Shown here: piece by piece, positions 1-6,499 of the stretch
Numbering within the stretch: the stretch's first letter is position 1
Layout of the letters: the number at the start of each line of letters is the position of its first letter
DNA from: CAZSPL01 sp964608735
GTDB taxonomy: Bacteria; JAJVIF01; JAPKYR01; CAZSPL01
Assembly (NCBI GenBank): GCA_964608735.1
Contig: CAZSPL010000130.1
Span: 1 to 11,194, forward strand
Reading direction: 5' to 3'
Length of the DNA stretch: 11,194 nt
Translations under genes and position numbers: made by a program
The notes under the pieces: generated by a model
The model's database searches: none
Told to the model about the DNA's origin: nothing
Seen by the model: only the letters and a program-made list of their open reading frames with translations

Positions 1-982
1 CCTCAAGAGGATAAGCAATTCGCTCGCCCTCCTTGATGGATTCCTTGGCTTTTCCAACGGCTGCCGAGATAACGAAGTTGCCCACGGTTTCCTCGACGAC
101 GGTAAGGGCTTTTACGATAGGAACACCCGAGCGGAGAAGGATGGCGAGAGTACGGCTGAAGCGGGAGAGAGCGATCTTCCTGAACAAGAGCCCGAATGCC
201 GGGAGTTTCAGTTGCATCTTAGCGATAAGCCTTCCGAAGAACGGGACCTTGGATAGCTGTTTGGTTACGATGATGATCACGATAATGGCGCCGACAACCC
301 AAAGCAGGTAGTTCTGAAGGGCATCGGACATCATAATCAGGATTTTCGTGGGTCCCGGCAGTTCAGCCTTCATCTCTTCGAATATCTGCTTGAACTTCGG
401 GACGATATAGTAGAGGACGCCCATCACGATGATGAGAGCGGCGATCATGATGATGATGGGATATCGTACGCCGGCCTTGACGCGTGTGCGCACCTCGATC
501 TCGCGTTCGAGGTCGTGCGCGATTCGTTCGAGCACGATGTCGAGCGAGCCGGATTCCTCGCCGGATTTAATCATCGCGACGATAAGCGGGCCGAAGATCT
601 TTGGATGCTGTGACATGGCGTAGGAGAGGGAATAACCCTCCTCGACCTTCAGGGAAATATCCTTGATGGTGTCGACGAGTGTGAGGTTTTCGGTCTGCTT
701 CTCGATGATGCGCAGGGCGCGTAAAATCGGGAGACCGGCGTTGATCATCGTGCTGAGGAGCCTCGCGAACACGGAGATATCCTTGAGCTTGACCGGTGTA
801 AGTCTCTGTATCCCGCGGTCGAGCCTCTGGTAGATCGAGTTCTCGTTGACCTCGGAGATGCGGCTTATGTAATATCCCTGGTCGCGGAGCCGCTCGATGA
901 GCTGGTCCTTGCGGTCCATCGTGATGGTGCCCTGGATGGTTTTCCCCGCGGGGTCTTTGACTATAAAACTAAATTTCGGCAC
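1..982 (-). CDS. pilC: Type IV pilus inner-membrane platform protein PilC (T2SSF family), partial
   Basis: PilC is the integral-membrane platform of the type IV pilus machine, on which the PilB and PilT ATPases act to add or remove pilins. The first 327 residues are readable without a stop; the family is usually about 400 residues, so the last T2SSF half-domain and final membrane helix lie beyond the left edge. I read the start as GTG at 982, preceded by AGAGGAG with 9 bases of spacing; the protein begins VPKFSFIVKD. A first T2SSF helical domain spans about 66-170 and contains the family-like segments FARLLSTMINAGLPILRAL (72-90) and IKSGEESGSLD (138-148). Membrane helices lie at about 172-193 and 223-241. 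The second repeat starts at about 270 (LSRFSRTLAILLRSGVPIVKAL). The start overlaps the pilT stop by 14 bases in another frame, which suggests translational coupling. Confidence 0.95.
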   Translation of the reverse strand, partial: MPKFSFIVKDPAGKTIQGTITMDRKDQLIERLRDQGYYISRISEVNENSIYQRLDRGIQRLTPVKLKDISVFARLLSTMINAGLPILRALRIIEKQTENLTLVDTIKDISLKVEEGYSLSYAMSQHPKIFGPLIVAMIKSGEESGSLDIVLERIAHDLEREIEVRTRVKAGVRYPIIIMIAALIIVMGVLYYIVPKFKQIFEEMKAELPGPTKILIMMSDALQNYLLWVVGAIIVIIIVTKQLSKVPFFGRLIAKMQLKLPAFGLLFRKIALSRFSRTLAILLRSGVPIVKALTVVEETVGNFVISAAVGKAKESIKEGERIAYPLE

Positions 983-2087
983 GGATAGTCGCTCCTCTCA
1001 GAAGCTCATCGAATTCCAGGATGTTATGGACATTCGAGATGGCTTCCGTACGTGATATAACGCCGCGCTGATAGAGGTCCTTGATGGCGGAATCCATGGT
1101 CTGCATGCCCTCTTTCTGGCAAGTTTGCAGGACCGAATAGAGCTGAAACTGCTTCCCTTCCCGGATAATATTCGCCACGGCGGAGGTGTTAATAAGGACT
1201 TCGACGCTCGGGACACGTCCTGACATATCGGCACGCAACAGCAGTTGCTGCGAGAAAATGGCTTTCAGGGCGGTCGAGAGCTGGTATCGCACCTGCATCT
1301 GCTGATGCGGCGGGAATACGTCGATTATACGGTCGATGGTCTGCGGTGTATCTATGGTGTGCAGCGTGGCAAAAACAAGGTGACCAGTTTCGGCGGCCGT
1401 AATCGCGAGGGAGATTGTTTCGAGGTCGCGCATCTCTCCGACGAGGATTACATCGGGATCCTGCCTCAGCACGTGTTTCAAGGCTTCGGCGAAAGAATAG
1501 GTATCCTCGTTGAGTTCCCTCTGGTTGACGACCGCCATCTTATGATGGTGAACGAACTCGATGGGGTCCTCGACGCACATGATATGGCATCGCCTGGTGC
1601 GGTTGATGATGTCGAGAATGGCGGCGAGGGATGACGATTTCCCCGAGCCGGTGGGGCCGGTGAAGAGAACCAGGCCGCGGCGCATTTTCGCCATCTCCGC
1701 GCATATGGGGGGGAGGTTCAGCTGGTTGACGCTGGGTATGTCATTTGGAATAAGCCTCAGCACAACGCCCACAGAGCTTTTCTGGTAGAAGCAATTGACT
1801 CTGTAGCGTCCGAGGCCGGTGAAGCTTATGGCGAAGTCAATCTCCCTGTTGCGCTCGAACTTGGTGATCTGTTTTTCGCTCATCAGGGAGCGCGCGATTG
1901 ATATCGTATCTTCGGGAGCAAGGACAGGCTGGCCGCTAATCGCTTTTAAATCGCCGTTGATCCTAACGATGGGCGGGACGCCGACAGTGATATGGATATC
2001 CGAGGCCTTTGCCTTGACGGCATAGGTCATCAACGCCGTGATGTCGATGTCCGATTCCTTCGCATGTTTGTCAAGTATATCCGGCAC
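969..2087 (-). CDS. pilT: Type IV pilus retraction ATPase PilT
   Basis: This cytoplasmic hexameric ATPase would power pilus depolymerisation and so twitching motility or DNA uptake. The 372-residue protein has the normal PilT layout: a PAS-like N-terminal domain with ASDIHITVGVPP (28-39), Walker A GPTGSGKS (144-151), Asp box VEDPIE (172-177), Walker B DPDVILVGEMRD (210-221) with Glu218, and a His box ending ATLHT (240-244). The region matching the PilT AIRNLIRE motif reads AVANIIRE (303-310), so it is recognisable with changes at its second, third and fifth residues. The residues before the PAS-like core are somewhat longer than in many PilTs. The start is GTG at 2087. No Shine-Dalgarno sequence is visible and a predicted hairpin ends about 10 bases upstream, so translation may depend on structure. 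PilT rather than PilB is called because it is short and lacks both an MshEN domain and the four-cysteine zinc motif. Confidence 0.96.
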   Translation of the reverse strand: MPDILDKHAKESDIDITALMTYAVKAKASDIHITVGVPPIVRINGDLKAISGQPVLAPEDTISIARSLMSEKQITKFERNREIDFAISFTGLGRYRVNCFYQKSSVGVVLRLIPNDIPSVNQLNLPPICAEMAKMRRGLVLFTGPTGSGKSSSLAAILDIINRTRRCHIMCVEDPIEFVHHHKMAVVNQRELNEDTYSFAEALKHVLRQDPDVILVGEMRDLETISLAITAAETGHLVFATLHTIDTPQTIDRIIDVFPPHQQMQVRYQLSTALKAIFSQQLLLRADMSGRVPSVEVLINTSAVANIIREGKQFQLYSVLQTCQKEGMQTMDSAIKDLYQRGVISRTEAISNVHNILEFDELLRGATIRAEI

Positions 2088-2097
2088 GGTTAGTAAA

Positions 2098-2147
2098 ACG
2101 GGCCGTCAGCTTTCAGCGCTATCGCTCAAAAAGCCAATCCGGCCCGT
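2098..2147 (-). promoter_or_regulatory. Large predicted hairpin in the pilT leader
   Basis: Three nested complementary segments form one long interrupted stem on the transcribed strand. The outer arms are ACGGGCC and GGCCCGT (7 bp), the middle arms GCTTT and AAAGC (5 bp), and the inner arms AGCG and CGCT closed by a 4-base loop. Only a short T run follows, so it is a poor intrinsic terminator. It sits between pilB and pilT, just upstream of the pilT GTG where a ribosome binding site would be expected. It may act as an attenuator, an mRNA stability element or a translation control element. The base pairing is seen directly; the role is inferred. Confidence 0.5.
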
Positions 2148-2179
2148 ATATTGTCTCCCGTAATCAAGATTAGTAAATG

Positions 2180-2209
2180 TATATACTATACTCCTTAATA
2201 TTTTCTCAA
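2180..2209 (-). promoter_or_regulatory. Possible internal promoter for pilT-pilC
   Basis: On the minus strand, TTGAGA (2204-2209) is followed after 18 bases by TATATA (2180-2185). Reading the -10 as GTATAT gives a 17-base spacer. Transcription would begin near 2173, leaving a leader of about 85 bases that includes the predicted hairpin. The surrounding AT richness makes a chance match fairly likely. Confidence 0.35.
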
Positions 2210-2239
2210 TCAGAAATCGCCAATATGAACGCGTAAGAG

Positions 2240-4090
2240 CTACAGGGCTTCGTCGAGCAGTTCCGGGTCGACCTGGTCGAGAAGCCTTTCATCCTTGAAC
2301 TCATCGAGCTGAGCGCCGGCGAATTCATCAAGGTATCCATCGGTGCCGTATGCCGGGGCTTCCTCTTTACGCAGGGTCGTGATACGTATCGCTTCGGTGA
2401 GAGTGGTCATACCCTTGAGGACCTTTATCAGGGCTGACTGTTCAAGTGTAATCATGCCCTCCCTGATGGCGACCTGGCGGATTTCATCGGTGCTGGCATC
2501 GCGCAGGATCAGCTCGCGTATCGCGGAACTTACGCGCATCTGCTCGAAGATACCCACCCTGCCCTTGAAGCCGGTGTTGCGGCAGATGGTGCAGCCGCGT
2601 CCTCGGAAGAGCTTGGAATCATCGACTTCACGGCCGGGGAAATATTTTCGTACGAGGGCGATGAGTTCGTCTTCAGCCGGGGCGGGCTCCTTGCATACGG
2701 AGCACACGGTGCGCATGAGCCGCTGGCTCATGATGCCGATACAGGATGCGGCGACGAGGTAGTTCGGCGCGCCCATCTGAACGAGGCGCACGACCGAAGA
2801 CGGCGCATCGTTGGTATGAAGCGTGCTGAACACGAGGTGGCCGGTGAGTGACGCTTCGATGCCGGCTGTGAGTGTTTCCTGGTCTCGAATCTCTCCGACG
2901 AGGATGATATCGGGGTCCTGGCGCAGGAATGACTTGAGTGCGGAGTGGAAATCGAGGCCGGCCTTGTAGTTGACTTCAACCTGGTTGATGCCGTTCAGCG
3001 TATATTCGACCGGTTCCTCGATGGTGACTATATTTACTTTGGTATCGTTCAGAAGGTTTAGCACCGAGTATAGAGTGGTGGATTTTCCCGAACCGGTAGG
3101 CCCGGTGACAAGGAAGATTCCCCAGGGGCTTTCGGATATGTCGCGTATGAACCGCTCCTCGAAATCCTCGAGGCCGAGTTTGTGCAGACCGACCATGGCG
3201 TTGTTCTTGTCGAGAATTCGGAGCACCATCTTCTCGCCGAAAACGGTGGGCAGGCAGGATACGCGGAAGTCGAGTTCCTTGCCGCCTATCTTGCTGGCCA
3301 TACGGCCGTCCTGCGGCTTGCGCCTTTCGGCGATGTCGAGGGAGCTCAAGATCTTGAAACGCGAGATGGTCGGGTTCTGGATTTTTGTCGGGATAGTCAT
3401 GATCTTGTGGAGGATACCGTCAATACGATACCTGACCACGACTTCCTTCTCCGTCGGTTCGATATGGATATCCGAGGCGCCCGATTCCACCGCCTCGGTG
3501 ATGATCGTGGTAACAAGCCTTACGACCGGGCCCGCGTTTACCGCTTCGAGGCCGTCGGCTTTGAGGCTCCGGGCGAGGATGTTGGCGTCGTCTTCTTCAT
3601 ACGCCGCCATCGCGTCCTCGATGTAGGCGTCGGTAGCGAACTTTTTACCGACTTTCTGGAAGATGATTTCTTTTATCTGGTTTTCAAGGGCGAGGAACGG
3701 GATGATGTTCCTGCCTGTGACCATTCTCAGGGTTTCGCGCTTGACGAAATCAAGCGGGTCGGCCATGGCGACTTCGAGCTTGTCATCATAAGCCTTTATA
3801 GGCAGTATGATGTACTTGTTCATGTCCGACGGGGACAGGATAGCCTCAAGGTCCTTGGTATATTCATAGTCGCGGAGAGAGAGGTACTTGACGCCGATCT
3901 GCTTTTCAAGAGCGAGGGCAACGTCTTCCTGCGAGCAGAATCCCTGCTTGACGAGAATCTCGCCTATTTTCTGGGAGCCGTCAGAGCCGGCCTGAATAGC
4001 AAGCGCTTTCTCAAGCTCACTCTGAGTAATAACCCCGCTTCTAACGAGGATCTGGCCTAACTTCTCTTTCTTTTGGCTTTCCCCGGCCAA
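2240..4090 (-). CDS. pilB: Type IV pilus extension ATPase PilB with MshEN domain
   Basis: This cytoplasmic hexameric ATPase would drive pilin polymerisation through PilC. The 616-residue protein starts with two tandem MshEN motifs, KLGQILVRSG...LEKALAIQ (10-33) and KIGEILVKQG...VALALEKQ (41-64). In MshE and some PilBs this module binds c-di-GMP. Lys stands at the first position of both motifs, where Arg is common in the first. The core has GASDIHIEP (204-212), Walker A GPTGSGKSTT (330-339), an Asp box around IEEPVEY (357-363), Walker B DPDIILVGEIRD (392-403) with Glu400, and a His box ending FSTLHT (421-426). The zinc motif is C463-x2-C466...C500-x2-C503, as expected for PilB/GspE. The conserved region ends near 575. 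The acidic tail to 616 is unusual. The start is TTG at 4090, supported by GGGGAG 9 bases upstream. Confidence 0.96.
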   Translation of the reverse strand: MAGESQKKEKLGQILVRSGVITQSELEKALAIQAGSDGSQKIGEILVKQGFCSQEDVALALEKQIGVKYLSLRDYEYTKDLEAILSPSDMNKYIILPIKAYDDKLEVAMADPLDFVKRETLRMVTGRNIIPFLALENQIKEIIFQKVGKKFATDAYIEDAMAAYEEDDANILARSLKADGLEAVNAGPVVRLVTTIITEAVESGASDIHIEPTEKEVVVRYRIDGILHKIMTIPTKIQNPTISRFKILSSLDIAERRKPQDGRMASKIGGKELDFRVSCLPTVFGEKMVLRILDKNNAMVGLHKLGLEDFEERFIRDISESPWGIFLVTGPTGSGKSTTLYSVLNLLNDTKVNIVTIEEPVEYTLNGINQVEVNYKAGLDFHSALKSFLRQDPDIILVGEIRDQETLTAGIEASLTGHLVFSTLHTNDAPSSVVRLVQMGAPNYLVAASCIGIMSQRLMRTVCSVCKEPAPAEDELIALVRKYFPGREVDDSKLFRGRGCTICRNTGFKGRVGIFEQMRVSSAIRELILRDASTDEIRQVAIREGMITLEQSALIKVLKGMTTLTEAIRITTLRKEEAPAYGTDGYLDEFAGAQLDEFKDERLLDQVDPELLDEAL

Positions 4091-4097
4091 GACAAAA

Positions 4098-4122
4098 CAC
4101 TCCCCGGGGGCAGTCCCCAGTG
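4098..4122 (-). promoter_or_regulatory. GC-rich dyad overlapping the pilB ribosome binding site
   Basis: On the transcribed strand GGGG-ACTG-CCCC (4118-4107) can form a tight hairpin immediately before the Shine-Dalgarno GGGGAG (4105-4100). The outer CACT (4122-4119) is complementary to AGTG (4101-4098). The same C run is therefore shared by two G runs, one of which is the ribosome binding site. This could tune pilB translation. Only the complementarity is observed. Confidence 0.35.
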
Positions 4123-4181
4123 AAACTTGAATTTATTCTGTAATATCATACAGTAAGGCTCGACCATACGCACCGTGTAAA

Positions 4182-4210
4182 ATTTTACCGGGTTGACAAA
4201 CAATTGTCAA
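4182..4210 (-). promoter_or_regulatory. Strong sigma70-type promoter for pilB
   Basis: On the minus strand a perfect TTGACA (4205-4210) is separated by 17 bases from TAAAAT (4182-4187), which matches the -10 consensus at five of six positions. Predicted transcription starts near 4175, giving a leader of about 85 bases before the pilB TTG. The -10 lies inside a 12-bp perfect palindrome GTAAAATTTTAC (4177-4188). The -35 is one arm of the inverted repeat at 4193-4210. Confidence 0.7.
4193..4210. promoter_or_regulatory. Operator-like inverted repeat over the pilB -35
   Basis: TTGACAA and TTGTCAA are perfect 7-bp inverted arms separated by ACAA. The repeat covers the pilB -35 and part of the spacer, the usual place for a repressor site. 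Only the minus-strand arm has a well-placed -10, so divergent promoters from the two arms are unlikely. The symmetry may partly reflect the TTGACA hexamer itself. Confidence 0.4.
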
Positions 4211-4320
4211 TTCGATGGTTCAAGCCTGCTGTAACCATCCGACCATATCTAATATCCCATCTAAGAGGGTATAAGTCAACATGAACTCTCATCAAATTCT
4301 ATATACTGTTAGAAGCATAT

Positions 4321-4339
4321 TTCAAGGCTGTTCCTTGAA
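4321..4339. repeat. Perfect short inverted repeat TTCAAGG-N5-CCTTGAA
   Basis: Seven-base arms are exactly complementary around a five-base centre (CTGTT). It lies upstream of the candidate glycosyltransferase promoter and has no T run on either side, so it is not a terminator. It may be a protein binding site or a chance dyad. Confidence 0.35.
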
Positions 4340-4371
4340 GGGAGTGTCAGGTGTACGCAGGGGTTATCCGA

Positions 4372-4400
4372 TTGGAGTTCGGCGCGGGATGCATTAAAAT
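4372..4400 (+). promoter_or_regulatory. Candidate promoter for the glycosyltransferase gene
   Basis: TTGGAG (4372-4377) is followed after 17 bases by TAAAAT (4395-4400). The -10 matches consensus at five of six positions but the -35 at only three. Transcription would start near 4407 and leave a leader of about 38 bases before the TTG at 4445, a normal arrangement. Confidence 0.4.
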
Positions 4401-4444
4401 GTGATGGATTCACGAACCGGCATCATCCTGTCAAAGGGGCGATT

Positions 4445-6004
4445 TTGCGGGAAGAGAAAGCGATAGCGGATCAGGCGAAACACGGAAACGCGATGCTTGT
4501 CGCCGCGTGGATAGCGTTTGTGGCGATATCGCTCGCGGTCGTCATTGCATTGCTGAGTCAGTGCTTAAGCTATGCGACATTCAACATACCGCTCGACGAC
4601 GGCGAGGGCTTCGTGCTGAACCAGGCGCTGTATCTCGCGAGGGGGAACAACCCCTATCTACCTATCGACGCGAGCCCGTTCATCGTCACGAATTACCCGC
4701 CGGTCTTCATCGGCATCCTCGCATTACTGGTAAAATTATTCGGAGTTAAGCTTACACTCGGACGAATCATCTCAATAGTCTCCGGCCTGCTGATTCTTCT
4801 CATCGCGTATTTTGCATCGAAGCCGCGCGAAGGGAAGCGCATGGTGATGCCGTCACTCATCGCGCCGGCATTGATCGCGGCGACGCCGGTGATGTATTTC
4901 TGGTTCCCGCTTTGCCGCATCGACACATTCGCCAATCTTCTCAGCCTCGCGGCGGTATTTTTTTTCTTGCGGTACGGTGAACGAAAAGGGGCGCTCATCG
5001 CCCTGCCCTTGTTATGGCTCGCGCTTTACGCGCGGCAGTCATCGGTCGAGGGATTTCTCGTCATAGCGGCGACGCTGTTCTTCTATCACCGGAAGCGATT
5101 CGCGGCGTTCGTCATACAGTATTTCGCCGGGGCGGCCATCCTTTTTGCGATATGCTACGCCGTATTCGGGGCGGAATTTTTCAGGCATATCGTCACTTAC
5201 ACAAAAACAGAATGGTATCTCCAGAGGCTGACGGGAACATACCAGGTAATCTTCAAAGACATGCTTCTTCCGACAGCGATAGCGATATTCGCGTCGATTC
5301 GAATCTGGAAGCAGGAAGAATCGCGAGCGTGGGTGTTTTACTACATCATCGGATTCCTGCTGAGCATCCTCATCGGTAAAGTCGGCAGCGCGCAGAATTA
5401 TATGATGCCGATGTTCATCCCGGGGGCGATTATCACGGGGCGATGGGTGTATGGGGAATACGCCGATGCGTCCACCGGTAGCCGCGCGAAAGCCGCGCTC
5501 GTGGGCGCGATGGCGATCCTCGTGGCATACATGGGATTCGCCACGGGTGACCGGCAGTTCGCGTTCAAGCCCAATCCCGCGGCGTTGCAGAACTGCGGTC
5601 AGTTGGTCGAGATAATCAACACGTTCAAGGGGCCGGTGTTCATAGAGGACGAAGGGCTGACGCTTCTCGCCGGGCGGGAAGTCGTGTATACGCCGTTCAT
5701 AATGAATGAGCTGAATAAAGAAGGAATCTGGGACCAGACGCCGTTCGTGGAATCGCTGCGTAATGCCGACTACGACCTGATAGTGCTGCGTTTCGATATT
5801 TTCGACCCGAACCATGAGGATGTCGCGGGGCTCGGGAATATGGCCGGGTGGGACCGCTTCAGCCCGGAAATGGAGCAAGCCATCCGGGAGAACTACGAGC
5901 ATTACATCAACGGCGGCACACCGGTCTATGTGAGGCGGTTCTGGTATCTCTACACGAGGAAATCCGACCATTTACCGAAACTTAACCTCTTTTATGAAGA
6001 TTAA
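4445..6004 (+). CDS. GT-C-type integral membrane glycosyltransferase
   Basis: The protein has 519 residues and about 11-12 predicted membrane helices between 16 and 366, followed by a soluble C-terminal domain (about 370-519). The first extracytoplasmic loop carries an acidic LDDGEGF motif (50-56), the position of the catalytic acidic residues in GT-C enzymes such as the PMT and ArnT-like families. Next come NYPPVF (83-88) after the loop and RIDTFANLLSLAAVFFFLRY (158-177). Such enzymes move sugars from polyprenyl-phosphate carriers onto lipids, polysaccharides or proteins on the outer face of the inner membrane; the substrate cannot be told from sequence. The start is TTG at 4445 with AGGGG five bases upstream; an ATG at 4493 (residue 17) is an alternative. 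It lies divergent from pilB, but a role in pilin glycosylation would be speculation. The next plus-strand gene follows after 56 bp. Confidence 0.8.
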   Translation: MREEKAIADQAKHGNAMLVAAWIAFVAISLAVVIALLSQCLSYATFNIPLDDGEGFVLNQALYLARGNNPYLPIDASPFIVTNYPPVFIGILALLVKLFGVKLTLGRIISIVSGLLILLIAYFASKPREGKRMVMPSLIAPALIAATPVMYFWFPLCRIDTFANLLSLAAVFFFLRYGERKGALIALPLLWLALYARQSSVEGFLVIAATLFFYHRKRFAAFVIQYFAGAAILFAICYAVFGAEFFRHIVTYTKTEWYLQRLTGTYQVIFKDMLLPTAIAIFASIRIWKQEESRAWVFYYIIGFLLSILIGKVGSAQNYMMPMFIPGAIITGRWVYGEYADASTGSRAKAALVGAMAILVAYMGFATGDRQFAFKPNPAALQNCGQLVEIINTFKGPVFIEDEGLTLLAGREVVYTPFIMNELNKEGIWDQTPFVESLRNADYDLIVLRFDIFDPNHEDVAGLGNMAGWDRFSPEMEQAIRENYEHYINGGTPVYVRRFWYLYTRKSDHLPKLNLFYED

Positions 6005-6008
6005 TAAC

Positions 6009-6060
6009 GGGTATCGCATTTCGCCCGATACTATTGTGCGGAAAGATGGAGGCGATACCC
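6009..6060 (+). promoter_or_regulatory. Two alternative hairpins before the small membrane protein gene
   Basis: GGGTATCGC (6009-6017) is a perfect 9-bp complement of GCGATACCC (6052-6060), which lies between the Shine-Dalgarno GGAGG (6048-6052) and the ATG at 6061. Part of the upstream arm, GTATCG (6011-6016), can instead pair with CGATAC (6026-6031). The long form would occlude the start region; the short form would free it. It might set the translation level relative to the upstream glycosyltransferase. The pairing is seen; the function is inferred. Confidence 0.45.
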
Positions 6061-6495
6061 ATGAGGGGAAACTCATCCGGGCATTCAGCGGAACTCAGAA
6101 AATTTCTGTCGTTCACGATTTCAAATCCCGATGTGCCGATCATCGTATGGTTCTGGGGCCTTTTGATAAAGGCGCTTACCATATGCTGGCTCGTTTACGC
6201 GGTGTGCCGCGGGATAATTGTTCTCATCGATCAAGGTCCCCCCGAGGCATTCCTGATGGTTCTTTTCCAGTTGACGGCGGCGACGATACTTTATTTCCTC
6301 GGCGACGGGCTGGTGAACGGCGAGCGTAGCGCGGTATTCGGGCTCGGCGTGCTGTGCGGCGTGGCGATAATCATCGCGGTAGCATCAGGCAGCTACGGGT
6401 ACCACCTGCAGATGGGCGTATTGATATCGGCTATTTTCCTGGTGTTCCTTCCGCCGCTGTATTCCGGTGTGCGAAACCTGAAATTGTTGACTTGA
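6061..6495 (+). CDS. Small four-helix membrane protein, function unknown
   Basis: I do not recognise a family. From the ATG at 6061, supported by GGAGG eight bases upstream, the protein has 144 residues. An upstream TTG (6034) would add nine residues but has a worse context. A short hydrophilic N-terminus is followed by four predicted membrane helices at about 27-57 (long, possibly with a re-entrant part), 63-83, 91-109 and 116-133. A short basic tail (SGVRNLKLL) closes the protein. The loop GDGLVNGERSAVFGLG (81-96) between helices two and three is the most distinctive part. It follows the GT-C glycosyltransferase by 56 bp in the same direction and probably shares its transcript. An accessory role for that enzyme is possible but unsupported. 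It converges on the protease gene with 4 bp between stops. Confidence 0.75.
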   Translation: MRGNSSGHSAELRKFLSFTISNPDVPIIVWFWGLLIKALTICWLVYAVCRGIIVLIDQGPPEAFLMVLFQLTAATILYFLGDGLVNGERSAVFGLGVLCGVAIIIAVASGSYGYHLQMGVLISAIFLVFLPPLYSGVRNLKLLT

Positions 6496-6499
6496 TGTG

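Larger units (their letters stand above)
4091..4444. other. Divergent intergenic region, pilB / glycosyltransferase
   Basis: This 354-bp stretch has no convincing gene. Besides the main pilB promoter it holds a second possible minus-strand promoter, TTGACT (4274-4279) with 17 bases to GATATT (4251-4256). There is an inverted repeat GATGGTT/AACCATC (4214-4220 and 4233-4239), and an 8-bp direct repeat CGACCATA at 4161-4168 and 4240-4247. A perfect hairpin TTCAAGG-CTGTT-CCTTGAA lies at 4321-4339. A plus-strand promoter candidate for the glycosyltransferase lies at 4372-4400. The density of short symmetric elements suggests regulated transcription on at least the pil side, which is inference. Confidence 0.6.

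Noticed and set aside
33..623. Short plus-strand frames at the left end
   Set aside because: They are antisense to pilC, which is unmistakable from its T2SSF sequence.
2098..2147. A c-di-GMP (GEMM) riboswitch before pilT
   Set aside because: GEMM elements often precede pilus genes, but the conserved GEMM core sequences are not visible; only a long interrupted hairpin can be supported.
2098..2147. An intrinsic terminator for pilB
   Set aside because: The stem is interrupted and only a short T run follows it before the pilT start.
3182..4060. A 292-codon open frame on the plus strand
   Set aside because: It is wholly antisense to pilB, which has every expected family motif.
5039..5971. A 310-codon open frame on the minus strand
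   Set aside because: It is antisense to the glycosyltransferase, and its Arg-, Pro- and His-rich translation is typical of a shadow frame.
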